DNA of 64,000 bases from the NCBI RefSeq assembly GCF_019097595.1, contig NC_080717.1:17301336-17365335 (forward strand), in the 5' to 3' direction. The stretch is from Hemibagrus wyckioides. Lineage: Eukaryota > Chordata > Actinopteri > Siluriformes > Bagridae. Position numbers and translations under genes: made by a program. A model generated the notes under the pieces. It saw only the letters and a program-made list of their open reading frames with translations. It did not search any database and was not told where the DNA came from. Numbering within the stretch: position 1 is the stretch's first letter; each line of letters begins with the position of its first letter. This document shows, piece by piece, positions 11,156-23,115 of this stretch.

Positions 11156-13680
11156 AGCACAAATGTAAAAGAGACTCAGGGAAGTTTCTCTTCACACAGT
11201 TTATTACAGGGAATAACCAGGAAATGACCCAGAAGCACAGATGATCAGCAGATGGCCTTGATCACTGCTCCGGGTGGCATTTTAACTGTTTATTGCACTA
11301 ATGGATTTGTACACTTCCTCTTAGTCTCCATTGTCTTACCCGAGCTCAAGCAGGGACCCTTAAGCTGTGAAAGACATATTAAATAGTTTGTTTATTCCTG
11401 CTGCAATGGTGTCCAACTTATTTCTGCCTCGTGCACAGTGTTCCCATAGGTAGGCTCAGCATCCACTGTGTCTCTAACTTGTATACAGATGTTATTGAAG
11501 ATGGTGTGATGTACAACTGACCGATTCTAGATTTGATTTCGCATTTAGCTTCGGATTTATTTAAAAGAAATGTTTTTATTTATTTTATTTATCCTGGATA
11601 ATCACTTAACTACTGATCAGGTGTGTATAAGAGATTGTTAATAATCAAATACTAGTCAGTGTTGGAATTAAGATCATAAATAACATAAAATAATCTAGAA
11701 TGCATTTGAGTAAATACAGTTGAGTGTGAAAAGCACATCTTTGCTTGAAGTACCTGTCAGTAATCATGTTACTGTATGTGCACTGGGTTTAGTGTTAGAA
11801 AATTCATTTAACCCTTAATAAATAAAAGAGAACTGAAGCAAAAAAAAGTATAATCTAAAATACGTTTTAAAAATAAACGTGAAGTAACAGGGCAATTGTG
11901 TAGTTGCAATCTTCTGAAAACGTAATCGGAATGAAGAATTGGTCTCATTATCAAGGTACCTTACCAAAAGTCTTAAGTGATGTCATATGGTCATTCTTTT
12001 GTGCCTAATATCAAAGCTGGACACAAAACTAACACTGTCCCATTCATCGTCAAATCTGTGTGACCTGTTCGATGAGCATGACGGAATACAGGGACACTTT
12101 TACTGGCTTGAAATATCACTGGAGCTCAGAGAAATGCTGAAATAAGCACCACAAACTGGAGAAAACTGGTAAAATCATTATCTGACAGGAACACACACAC
12201 ACACACTGTGCTAATCTCCTCCACCCATGTTCACAGTAAGATAGTAGAGAAGCAGCCTAAATCTGGCTTTTTTTTTTTTTAAATGTCAGTTAATGTCACC
12301 ATCATCACTTTATTACACAGAGAGGATTAATCTCGGGGCTGTGCACTGGCAGAGTAAATCTAAAGGATAAGGATGGAGAGCATTGAAACAAATTGGATTT
12401 TCCCTCTGTTATATTATTAGATATAAATTTATTACCCATGACTGTACAATAACATGCTGTACTTCTTTTAAGTCAAGGAAATTAAGAGTGTTTTCTTATA
12501 TATATGTATATATATATATATAAAACTTTCTACAGACTTTATCTTTTCATTATAATAATTATGTTCTTATGTTTATTTTTTTCCTTTATTTCCCAAATAT
12601 AATGTGTAAATTTAAACCTAAATATAATACTCAGGGAATATGGAATTGTATTAAATCGTGCCCATATCCTCTAAGCAGGGAAGGGTTTGTAGCATGCTTA
12701 CGTAAATAAAATTATAAAAATGTTTTTCTGGCAGCCAGTTTCATTTGATCTCTGGAACATACTGTGTATATAAGTGTATTTACTTTGAGTTATTGGGTTT
12801 ATTCTTAGGAACTCCACTTCTATGATTGATATACAGCAACAACTTTTATAATTAAATTACCTCAACCCACTAAAAAAAAAAAAAAACTAGCCAACTTTTC
12901 TGAATTTGCTTTTCTAAAGCACCAGCACTACCATCACTGCCTCCACATCCAAGTCTGGTAGAAACTGCTGGACCCATGCACTGAGATAAAATGCAGCAGG
13001 AAGCTTCTGAAAGGAGACTGGGGCAGGAAAGAGCAAATAAGGGAAAGCACAGCCACAGAAATGATCTGAGAGCTGTCTAAGCCTGCCAGAGCATTGTCTC
13101 TGGAGCTTTGGGCTCGGCTGCACCTGCTGGTGCTAAGGGAACTGCTGCCGCTAATCCCCAGGAGCCTTGTTTGGCAGCTGCACACCACAGCTTTATCACC
13201 AATATTTACAGAGAGATATAACTCTGTGTAAAGTCTAATGCTGCCTCTTAAATACTAAAAGAGCATAGCCTGAGTCCAAAGTTGAAAATGAAATACTGAT
13301 GTTAGAAGAGAAATTCTGTAACTGTATTCCTTATTTATATCACACAGATTCAGCATAAAAAAAGGAACTTCACCTGGACACAAACTAAATACAGCAGAGT
13401 TAATTATTTTGGGTCATAGTTAGAGATGTAAGCTCACAAGTTACTCCAATTTTTATGCAGGTAAAGTTACTTGTATTTACTTGCAGTTCATTCACATTAC
13501 TAAAATCACCTGTGTGCAGTTCACACAGAGAAGGTTGCCAGATTTCCTGCCAGAGTCCAGCTTGAGTTTTCAGACTAAATCACCACTTTTAGACACAAGT
13601 ACTTTCCTATAAGCCTGAAAAAGGAGACTTTTTCGATCATTTACATGTAAATGTACAGTATAGTACCATATAACAAAAAT
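11156..13680. other. Unique non-coding DNA
   Basis: No gene recognised. 12900-13200 is relatively GC-rich and could be a regulatory island, but its minus-strand frames show no domain. A short TA run lies at about 12497-12522. Confidence 0.5.
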
Positions 13681-13703
13681 AAAATAAATAAAATAAATAA
13701 ACA

Positions 13704-13755
<52 letters not shown>

Positions 13756-13820
13756 ATATTTTTTTTTTTAACAAAAACAAAAACGAATACTTTTTATTTT
13801 TTTTTTTTATTTTTTTTTAG
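13681..13820. repeat. AAAT tetranucleotide array plus T-rich tract
   Basis: AAAT/TAAA units fill 13681-13757 with a few interruptions, followed by A- and T-rich sequence to about 13820. Confidence 0.9.
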
Positions 13821-16215
13821 AAATTAGAAAATGGCAAGCCTTCACAAGAAACATATCTAGCATATTGCTGGATGAGTAGTCCTAATTATAATTATAATAT
13901 AATTTACTGCAAATATGCCTTACTTTTCTTCCATCCTTTTTATTTGCTATTTGCATTATTGTTACCATCTCATGGTGACACACACAAAATATATACATTA
14001 TTGTTGTTTGATAATCATGAAAATAGAGCTGAAATTTTTCAGTAAATAGCTATTTAATCAGTTATTTTCTCCTGGTACGGCCTGAAATGAGAGCAACAAG
14101 GTCAATCTAGTCATCATTTTAGCAAAGAATAAATATGGAAATTACAGACCAAAAATGATTTCTTATTATAACCAATAAAGTTGAAAAAAAAAAAAAAAAC
14201 AGCTTTATTTATGTGATGCAAGACCAAAAGATTTACAGACACATGTTAGATAAAATCAAATATAATAGAAGATTAAACCAAAAACTTAGGAGATTTTACC
14301 AGGTGATTTATAAACCCATTGGCCAAAACTTCAAAATCCATGTCCTTATAAACAGTATAAGATGCTACAGAGAGGTGATTAATAATACTAGACTAGTTTA
14401 AGTTGACTTGCTGAATGTCTATGAACATTTTTTGTTCATATGTATCCTTCAAACTCAAGCACCATTATCAGAATCACCCCATGGCTTATTCTTCTGTGTT
14501 TATTCCTCATCACTCCTTTACTGAGCTCTCAGCACAAAACTATGTCATTTTGAAAAAAGCCTCTCGCTATCTACCCTCTCTTTATTTCCTTTTTCTATTC
14601 CTTGTTACTTTGCATCCCATTATGTTGTCTTTTTCTTTCCATCTCTATTTCTTGTATAAGAGCTCTCAAGTATTTACAGTGTGGACCTTGACGTGGTTAT
14701 CATACCATCCTAATAAAAATACACAAACTCCATACAGTCCACACACACACACGCGGTTTTGATGGTGTCTAACTGCTGACTTGCACTTCTTGCAAAGTAC
14801 TGTATACTCATAATAAAACAGGGGACATAAAAAAGGAGCCTCTATGGATTACATAGGTGAAGAAGGTCCCTAGATTCAAATGATTGATTTCTTCTCCAAG
14901 AGATCAGACAGTAATGGCCCTCAACTAAAAAGGCTCAGGGAGCGTTGTGCTCTTGTTGGGGCTGGGCAGAGTGCTCTGAAAGCTCTCAGGATCTCTATAG
15001 TCTAGAAGCTATGTGAATTTAGGTCAGTCACTCAAGCCATTTTCCAGAAGTAGGATTTCTGAATGTAAAGTATGTTTCATGCATCCATGCACAAAGTGGA
15101 GGACAAGCAAAGACAGAAAGAACAGAAGAAGACAGAAAGAGTGACTGCAGGAAATTACTTGTAGTCTGTATAGAAATCTGCCAGACTGATAGATTAAAGT
15201 GAGCCTGAAAACATGCACACGAATTCACCCTTAAATCTAAATCTGTATCTAACACTTATGATTGAATCACTGGGCGTGAAAACATCTGTGATATGACAGA
15301 AAAACACACGGGATTCCCTGCACATTAAACTCTTTGCCTTTAAGGTGCTGATCGACAGGGTTATTGCTGAGATATGTAGGGAGAAACAAACGTGTTCGCA
15401 TTTATAACATCACTAAAACACAATTATTATGAACTTGGCCCTGGTGCAAAACGTGAAGGAATCTGTCTAGTATTGCCATCTGGAGTAGCACTGGGTTAGG
15501 AATGAGCAACTTGTAATGAATTGGTCAAGATTAACATGCCACATGTTCTTTTAATCAAATTTCCAAATTCAAGAGACAATAAGTTAATTCAGTGGATAAT
15601 CACTGCCAGTTATATTATATTAACTATATAATAAAGCTATATTATATTAACTGACTGCCTTTATTAAAGTTTACGATATTCCACATATTCCGATCCGTGC
15701 TATTGAAAGCAGCAGAATCTGTGTAATATCTGAAAATGGAAATGCCATACATGTTGTACAATTTGCAAATTCAAAAGTTAATTAATGTCATCTGTTATGT
15801 AAGACGTAGCCCTGGGATCCATTCAGGAGCCATGTTTTTTTTCCATAAGACATGTCTAATCCTATTCTGCTGAGAAAATCTGTAGGAACTGGCAGAGGAA
15901 ATTATAAAGAAAAGAAAGTGGCAGCTTAGCAAGGAAGCTTACGGACCAGATGATTGCTTTGGAACTGACCACAGATTAGCAACTGACTGTTAAGATGACC
16001 AATTCAGAGCTTGTTTAACTATCTGTGTGTCTGTCTGCATGGGTCCTCTGGTTTCCTCCATCATCCAGAAACATGTACATAGATGAACTATCTACTAAAG
16101 CTCTCTTTAGTGATTAAAGTGATTTACTTTTGTATCATTTAATAGACAGCAGACAGAAAACTATATTATATACTATAAGATTCTATATTAATACATTCTA
16201 TATTAATAACAGAGT
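13821..16215. other. Unique non-coding DNA
   Basis: No gene or clear mobile element. An A run sits at about 14184-14199. The 115-residue frame at 14415-14762 has no recognisable motif and is probably chance. Confidence 0.5.
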
Positions 16216-17031
16216 GCCTTTCAAGCAACATCTACATTAATATTGAAATTCTGACCTAGCATTAGCATTATTATATTAGTCATAATATAATATAATATAA
16301 TATAATATAATATAATATAATATAATATAATATAATATAATATAATATAATATAATATAATATAATATAATATAATATAATATAATATAATAAGCTGGCT
16401 TTGTTGAAATTGTAAACCTCTAATTATCACAGTTATTCACACATGATGTAGCTTTTCACTGATAACACCCTAGGTCAGGGATTTTATTGTGAAACTGGTG
16501 GAGAGTTTCAAATTTGGTACCAATTAGCAATAAAATGCTAGTAATTAATAATGATTAAATTATTTAAGTCAGCCTGTGCTAAGCTATGATTGACCCATGT
16601 TGAAAATAAAAATAAAAATACCATGCTCCCATACCTAAGTCGATAAGGAACACATAATGTTTCATCATACAGTACATACACTGATTCTGCTAAGTCATGA
16701 GAAAAATAGTCAAAATGAATAAAATCAAAACAGCAGAGACTCAGACACACGGTTCTTAAAACATTTCCTTTATTTTTCCTCATTGAAGGACGCAACCCTC
16801 ACTGTTACAGCTAAAACACCAGTTTGCAATTGTCTAACATTAGTTAAGTTAGCTAGCAGACTAAGGGTTTAGTAGAGTAGAATAGAATACTATAGTACTT
16901 TATTAATCCCCATGGAGAAATTTGGTGTCACAACAACAAGAGCAATGTAAGACTAGGGATTAAATGCAAGAGCAGCACGTAAAGTACACAATGAACTCAA
17001 AAATAACAAGAATGAATGCACATATACTGTA
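16216..17031 (+). repeat. Local duplication C, copy 1
   Basis: It aligns in order with 18691-19545, about 2.47 kb downstream. Shared blocks are GCCTTTCAAGC, the TATAA-type array, a long block from TTGTAAACCTCT to GTCAGGGATTTTATTG, a block around GCTATGATTGACCCATG, and a block around CATTAGTTAAGTTAG. Substitutions and small indels throughout indicate an old duplication (roughly 80% alike by eye). No coding content. Confidence 0.75.
16282..16391. repeat. TATAA/ATAAT pentanucleotide array
   Basis: About 22 near-perfect 5-bp units. The same array sits at the matching place in the second duplication copy. Confidence 0.95.
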
Positions 17032-17222
17032 CATAGCTCTAAAGTTATTTAAAGACTGAAACTGTACAGTACTTTGAGGTTGCAGTTCTAAACTTTACAG
17101 TAAACCTGCTAACATTGAGGTTAGATGACTGTGCATTTCGCAAGAAGTGCAGAAGTCCAGAAGTGCAAATAGTACAAATTGTGCAAATGCAGATATCAAG
17201 TGCAGATAAATATGTAAATATG
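16896..17222 (-). mobile_element. Possible LINE 3'-end fragment
   Basis: CTTTATTAATCCCCATGG followed by a stretch rich in GTGCAAAT-type units resembles, in reverse orientation, the 3' ends of common teleost non-LTR elements (Rex1/L2-like). Family assignment is from memory. It overlaps the end of duplication copy C1. Confidence 0.4.
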
Positions 17223-17339
17223 TACATCAATTAATAAGGCTATGTCAATATGTGTATAGCAAAGTATGTATGTAGGACAATTCCTAGATATTTTTTAGAA
17301 GATTAGCTGTTATTACATAATTATGTTTTAAATGACATC

Positions 17340-17620
17340 ATTTGTAAGCCTGGACCAATGAATGTGTCGTGTCAGTTCTGGTGTCGGACCATGATCCCTG
17401 TGTCCACTGCCATCTCACAAAATGGCTGAACTAGACTCCATTTCCCATCAGACTCACTGCATAAATAACCAGACAATCTAACAGTCATTGTGACGTCTGT
17501 GTTACCTGTTGCATGTTGTTATTTTGTGAATGTAGTATTGACTTTCTTTGCTTTATTTACATTAAATATCCTGCACTGTTATCTGCTTCTGCCTCTTCTG
17601 GCTGAATGACTCAATGTATT
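17340..17620 (+). other. Possible dispersed repeat, LTR-like
   Basis: The phrase ATTTCCCATCAGACTCACTG and a 3' part with TATTTACATTAAATATCCTG and a CTGCTTCTGCCTC module recall teleost dispersed repeats. A similar 3' module occurs at 41320-41390. No paired LTR, primer binding site or gag-pol remnant is visible. Confidence 0.25.
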
Positions 17621-18084
17621 AATTTGGTTAAATTAAAATCCGTCATTGGATGTGTGTTAGCTGGCTTAGTCATATTAGATTAGTCACATGAAAGCTGCTT
17701 TAATTTTTGAAAGAAATTGCTAAGCACAAGCAGATCACATTCTTAGAGTTCACTACAGTAAGAAAGCTGTAGAAAGGGTTGCTACTAAAAAAAGAGCTTT
17801 ACTAGGACTGTGAGTGTATGTCATCCGGTGCTTAAGCCGTACATCTTGGATTTTTGTGTGACTTTATTAGAATTCAGCAGTGAACTTTTTAAAACTTTTT
17901 ACTACATATAGTTAATCTATCCCAAAAGCTGCTGGGAAAACCAGACACCCATAACTCTGGGTTTCTTTAAAAATAAAAGTGTGCTCTTTTGTGTTGATTA
18001 AAAGAATTTATTTAAAATCAAATAACTTGGAATATTTGGATTTGATCAATTTCCTTTCCTGAAATTGATATTTCATTAAGTCTA

Positions 18085-18345
18085 GGTTAGTGTTGAGTTT
18101 TTCTGCATGTTCTCCATGTTTTCATGTGGATTCTCTATGGTCTCCTACCACCTCCACAACACATGCTGGTAGGTGGATTGGCTACACTAAATTACCCCAG
18201 GTTTAAATTAGTGCATAAATGTATTTATGTTATTGAGTTTATGTGTTTGTGCATGATGTCTTATAGAATAAAGTCTGAAATCATCTCCAGGATGAAGTGG
18301 TTACTAAAGATGAATTAGGAACATATTAATAAATGAATCTTTTTA
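18085..18345 (+). mobile_element. tRNA-derived SINE-like composite repeat, partial
   Basis: It holds the segments TCTGCATGTTCTCC, CTGGTAGGTGGATTGGCTAC, ACTAAATTACCCCAGG and a GGTTACTAAAGATGAAT tail in the family order, but lacks the middle block and the tRNA-like head. It lies opposite in orientation to 10928-11155. Confidence 0.55.
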
Positions 18346-18690
18346 CTAGAAGGAAAAGTAAAAATTCAAGTTTTAATATGAAAAGGAAATATCTCGGAAC
18401 ATTTGACAGTGTGGTTAAACTTTTACTCGAATCATTTCTTGGGTTTTTATGTTGAAATGTAAATTTTCGTGCAGGGAAAACGACTTAAATGCTGCTCACA
18501 ACTTTTGTGGTTTAGTGACTGTTTTGAGCACAAATAACTTTCTGTTTTAAGCACTCAGAGCTTAGTAATAATCTCCTTTAATAATCTGCTTAGCACAATT
18601 GTGATGCTCCGGAATGTTTTTTTAAAAAATAATTATCTCTGTTTTAAGTGCTCTCCTTGCATCAGAAATGTACCTTTTTTTTTAATCGCT

Positions 18691-19545
18691 GCCTTTCAAG
18701 CGACTTCTACTATTCTGATTCTAATAAATTCTGATGTAGTATAAGCATTATTAAAAGAAATCATAATATAATATAATATAATATAATATAATATAATATA
18801 ATATAATATAATATAATATAATATAATATAATATAATATAATATAATATAATAATATATAACAAGCTTTGTTGAGATTGTAAACCTCTGATTATCAGAGT
18901 TATTCAAACATGATGTAGCTTTTCACTGATAACACCCCAGGTCAGGGATTTTATTGAAAAACTAGTGGAGAGTTTCAAATTTTGTCCAATTAGCAATAAC
19001 ATGCTAGTAATCAATGAAAGAACACCTCATGATTAAAGTATCAAAGTATCAGGCTGTGCTAAGCTATGATTGACCCATGTTGAAAAAAAGACAGTGCTCC
19101 TGTAATAAGTCAATAAGGGACACATAATGTTTCATACATACACTGATTCTGGGTAGTCATGAGAAAAATGGTCATAATGAATAAAACAAACCTGTTTCAC
19201 AAGAAATAGCAGAGAAAGTGTTATAGGCTAAGGAATGACACACACACACTGTATCAGATTGTATGTCAAAACCATTGTTGTCCTGGTTGTGGAGACTTAA
19301 AACATCTCCATTATTTTTCCTCATTGAAAGAGGCAACCCTAAATGTTACAGACACAAAATACTAATTTGCAATTGGCTAACATTAGCTATGTTAGATTGC
19401 AGACTAAGGTTTGAGTAAAGTTGAATAGATTAGAGTAGAAAACAGTCACAACTCAACATGGAGATCTACGACTTAACACATGACTTAAAATGCACAATAA
19501 ACTCACAAGTAAGAAAAATGAATATACATATTCATATTCTACAGA
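18691..19545 (+). repeat. Local duplication C, copy 2
   Basis: Second copy of the block at 16216-17031. It has an extra segment at roughly 19190-19285 (with a short CA run) that copy 1 lacks, and it lacks the CTTTATTAATCCCC motif of copy 1. No genes. Confidence 0.75.
18763..18853. repeat. TATAA/ATAAT pentanucleotide array
   Basis: About 18 five-base units at the position equivalent to 16282-16391, so the array predates the duplication and later changed length. Confidence 0.95.
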
Positions 19546-19579
19546 AAATCTCTGTACAGATGAATACACTAAGCTATGG

Positions 19580-19969
19580 TCATTTACCACTTACAAAAAG
19601 TAAGGGGGCAGAGGTAAGATGAGAGTGCAGAAGGGGTGTGGGATGCCACCTCCAGGACATGAAGAATGTGTCAGGGTAGAGCATCTTGGTGGTCACCGTG
19701 GGCGAGGCAGAGTGGTGCAGGCTGGCAGCAGGATGCTGAAGCACTGTTTGATCCATGACTCTTCTGTGGGTAGCCGGGGTGAAGTGTCTAGCCCACGGTG
19801 CACAGCAGCAGGAGAGGGTCGATTGTGAAAAATAAAGAGCAGAAAGTGTCAGCATAAGAAAGTAGACAGTAGTGCGGAAATGGCGCTGTCCCTTCAGCAC
19901 CCCACCAGCGGTAGTGTAAAGAGTGTGCAGCAGTTTGTACGTGTTGTCCGGAGATAGTATTTGTTTCAT
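19580..19969 (-). pseudogene. Putative LINE-derived coding fragment
   Basis: A 129-codon minus-strand frame is open from 19969 to 19580. Near its start it reads LHTLYTTAGGVLKG, then HFRTT. A second locus, minus strand 50990-51140, reads LHTTAGWVLKG, then HFSTT, in the corresponding frame. Two diverged loci keeping the same peptide suggests an ancestrally coding repeat, probably the end of a non-LTR retrotransposon, although I cannot name the clade. No catalytic motif is visible in this part. It is likely a dead fragment; a shared non-coding repeat with accidental frame preservation is the alternative. Confidence 0.4.
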
Positions 19970-20618
19970 TTAGATACAAACTACATGTCAAAGCCTACAC
20001 TAAAGAAACTGCATCATTGCTAATTCATTACTAAAGTATCATATCACTCTACTAATGTAGACATTTACTATGATGTCCAGGGTTTAGAATCTCAGAATGT
20101 GAGGAGAGAATGCAGTTTGGATGAGATAGCAGTCCATTCATAGTCTTCCCCAATTAGAGGTTTACCTTATTTATACCTTATTCTGTTGTCTCAACCGATT
20201 TTTGTCTGTTTGCTGATTAATTTCACTATACAATTCAAGGTGAGGGTTTACAAATCCTACACAATCTGCTGAAGAGATCCAGCCAGTGTCTTTGTCTATT
20301 TGTGTCTAAGTTTCAATTATGCATTTATGAGGCTTGTTTTCTGGCTTGCTTCTTGCTTCTATTCACGCTTATCACAGCTTGATGTTGTCTACCTATCTTT
20401 TGAGCCCTACCAAGGACCAATGACTATGATTGTTGAATTAACCCAAATAAAGCAGACACTGATTTTACATACTTGTGTCCTGTCTCCAACACTTTACATA
20501 GTACTAAGTGGAAAGCTACTCATCTAATAAAACCTTGGCATGTCATTAGCATGAAAAATGTGTTACTATTGACCCATTAACAGCAATATTAATGTCTGAG
20601 TCTCCTAGTGTAGAGTGG

Positions 20619-20951
20619 GAACTCTTTATTCCACTCCCTTTAAGCTGCCTGTTTCTCCATTTCTGCAATCTATCTCCACTTGGCAGACTCTAATTATGCC
20701 AATGTCTAAAGCCCATACACACACACACACACACACACACATTTATTTGCACAAATACATATAGACATACATTTCAAAACTTCTTTTTAGAAATCTCATC
20801 AAAGAAAGCTTTTTTCATTTTTTCGTTCACTTCACAGAAAGACCACACATGCCACACATACAGTGATCCCAGTCCATCAAATCCCTGTGTGGCAGGTCTC
20901 TCCTGCAATATACACTACCAAATTGGATATTTCGGAGACTGAATCATTCCT
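20619..20951 (+). repeat. Duplication block A, copy 1
   Basis: Matches 21953-22271 from GAACTCTTTATTCCACTCCC to GAGACTGAATCATTCCT at roughly 91% identity by eye, with differing CA-run length (20717-20742 here). Part of the A1-B1-A2-X-B2 arrangement. Confidence 0.85.
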
Positions 20952-20965
20952 ATTTTTGATGATAT

Positions 20966-21950
20966 GATGAAGAACACAACTCCCTAAAATCTTGCCCAGA
21001 ACTTGACTAATACCCTTGAATTAAATATAAGTTTCTTTAAGAGTCCAATAAAACAATGGACATGTTGGTAAAGACATTAACCTTGTATCCACACAACATT
21101 AATGCACCCATTCCCCTTTCTTCACATCAATCCTTAATTGTTTGTAATTGATGTAACAATTAGATTGTGACCTGTAGTACAGAATCAATTTCCCCCTCTG
21201 CTTGGGTTCTCTCTATCTTCATTAGCATGGCACCAATGCAGTGGTTATTATTTGTTGAATAGGATCCCAGTCTCCTGAAGGATTGATTTACAAACTACAA
21301 CCAGCGACAAACAGTCCTTTCTACTACTACTTCTTACAGGCCAATGTAGAAGGTTTATGAACATAGGTTATGAAGTGTGTATAGGTTTATAAAGTACATA
21401 AATATACATCAACTAATTAATAAGTTTAGTAACACTTTTTTGAAACCGACCACACAAGATCTACCTATCTACACCGAACAGGACTAACATTATGAGCACT
21501 GATAGGTGAAGTGAGTAACACTGATTATCTCCTCATCATGACACCTGTTAGTGGGTGGGATATATTAGGCAGCAAGTGAACATTTTGTCCAACAAGTTGA
21601 TGTGTTAGAAGCAGGAAAAATGGGCAAGTGTAAGGATTTTAGAGAGTTTGACAAGGGCCACATTTAGATGGCTAGAAGACAGGATCAAAGCATCTCCAAA
21701 ACTGCAGCTCTTGTGGGATGTTCCCAGTCTGCAGTGGTCAGTATGGAAGTGGTCCAAGGAAGGAACAGTGGTGAACCGGCGACAGGGTCATGGGCGGCCA
21801 AGTCTCATTGATGCACATGGGGAGTGAAGGCTGGCCCGTGTGATCCGATCCAACAGACGAGATACTGTTGCTCAAATTGCTGAAGAAGTTAATGCTGGTT
21901 CTGACAGAAAGCGGTCAGAATACACAGTGCATGATGGGTCAGGGCTGTTT
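20966..21950 (+). repeat. Duplication block B, copy 1
   Basis: Matches 25621-26584. Within it 21001-21379 is identical, base for base, to 25666-26044 (379 bp), whereas the rest, including the transposon part from 21472, carries many substitutions and indels. It ends abruptly inside the transposon relic, where block A2 begins. Confidence 0.9.
21472..21950 (+). mobile_element. Tc1-like transposon relic, copy 1
   Basis: A TA followed by CACCGAACAGGACTAACA resembles the inverted repeat of a common fish Tc1-like family. From 21621 the frame starts MGKCKDFREFDKGH, the transposase N-terminus, but meets a stop at once; SISKTAALVGC follows, then a frameshift near VVS. The HGRP hinge and the AQIAEEVNAG second-helix region are recognisable to about 21930. 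The sequence then jumps from GTGCAT to GATGGGTCAGGGCTGTTT, skipping the whole catalytic domain. The right end is lost at the junction with block A2. Non-autonomous and dead. Confidence 0.8.
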
Positions 21951-21952
21951 AT

Positions 21953-22271
21953 GAACTCTTTATTCCACTCCCTTTAAGCTGCCTGTTTCTCCATTTCCGC
22001 AATCTATCTCCTGTTGGCAGAATCTAATTATGCCAATGTCTGATCAACACACACACACACATTTACATGCACAAATACGTATAGACATACATTTCCAAAC
22101 TTCTTTTTAGAAATCTCATCAAAGAAAGCTTTTTAATTGTTTCGTTCACTTCAAAGAAAGACCACACACGCGACACGTAACAGTGATCCCAGCCCATTAA
22201 ATCCCAGTGTGGCCGGTCTCTCCTGCAATATACACTACCAAATTGGATATTTGGGAGACTGAATCATTCCT
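21953..22271 (+). repeat. Duplication block A, copy 2
   Basis: Second copy of 20619-20951. It begins two bases after the truncated transposon of B1, marking the duplication breakpoint. Confidence 0.85.
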
Positions 22272-22620
22272 CCAGTGTGCATGACATCTATAATGTCTAG
22301 AAACTGAGCATTGCCAAATGCATCAACACCCATATAGGAACGCCATAAGCCACTTAGTTAGAGAGATCAGAGGGGCTCTGTCATTCTTCACAGAGAGATT
22401 GCAGTGAATTGCAACTTTATAAAAAATCCATATGTAGATTTAGTTTTAGATCCCTAATGAGCAATCTAGAGGCGACCGTGGCAAGAAAAACCTCCCTGAG
22501 CTGACAGGAGAACTAAACCTTGAGATGAACCAGACTCAAAAAAGAAACTCTTCTGGGACAGCGGATAGTGGGATTATAAATCATTACTCTATAGTATACT
22601 ACAAAGTCAAACAGCACTAA
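22272..22620. other. Probable dispersed repeat
   Basis: The segment with CCCTAATGAGCAATCTAGAG, GGCAAGAAAAACCTCCCTGA and AACCAGACTCAAAAA resembles a repeat common in teleost genomes, from memory. No coding potential. It is the left part of segment X (22272-25620), which separates A2 from B2. Confidence 0.4.
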
Positions 22621-22947
22621 GTGTATTGAAAAAAATGTTTAGTATGAGTGTCATAGTCATTATTAATATAGCAGCAGTCCTTAGGTACAAGTCTACAGAT
22701 ACTTTGACAAAAACTTTTCTTTAGCAAAAGAGGAACTGTCATTGTACTATATAGTTGTGATTACATTCAATACAAGGAGAGGGAAGACAACTAAAAAAAT
22801 CTTTAATAAAAATATCACGTGATAATATCTAATAATTATATTTCCAGTTAAGTTGTCTTAGCATTTTTTTTGCCTGCACCTTGTAAATAATCTTTATTGA
22901 AAAGTAATGATTTATATAAAATGTGATGTTATCTATATATTCAAGCA

Positions 22948-22953
<6 letters not shown>

Positions 22954-23025
<72 letters not shown>
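22954..23025. repeat. TA microsatellite, left flank of the transposon
   Basis: About 36 TA units, followed by CATACACACA. TA-rich DNA continues on the other side of the transposon (24282-24314), so the element appears to have landed in a TA array. Tyr/Ile repeat peptides read here are artefacts. Confidence 0.9.
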
Positions 23026-23029
<4 letters not shown>

Positions 23030-23033
23030 CACA

Positions 23034-23062
23034 CACTATATTGCCAAAAGTATTCACTCACC
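23034..23062 (+). repeat. Left terminal inverted repeat
   Basis: 29 bp, matching the reverse complement of 24253-24281 except at position 23 (A here, G there). Expected transposase binding and cleavage site. Confidence 0.95.
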
Positions 23063-23115
23063 TGCCTTGACTCGCATATGAACTTAAGTGACATCCCATT
23101 CCTAATCCATAGGGT

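Noticed and set aside
17340..17620. Solo LTR of an endogenous retrovirus-like element
   Set aside because: No defined ends, target duplication or internal coding remnant; kept only as a low-confidence dispersed repeat.
20619..22271. A1 and A2 as long terminal repeats of a small retrotransposon around B1
   Set aside because: The repeats do not begin TG or end CA, no primer binding site or polypurine tract is visible, and B occurs again without A directly beside it. A tandem duplication explains it better.
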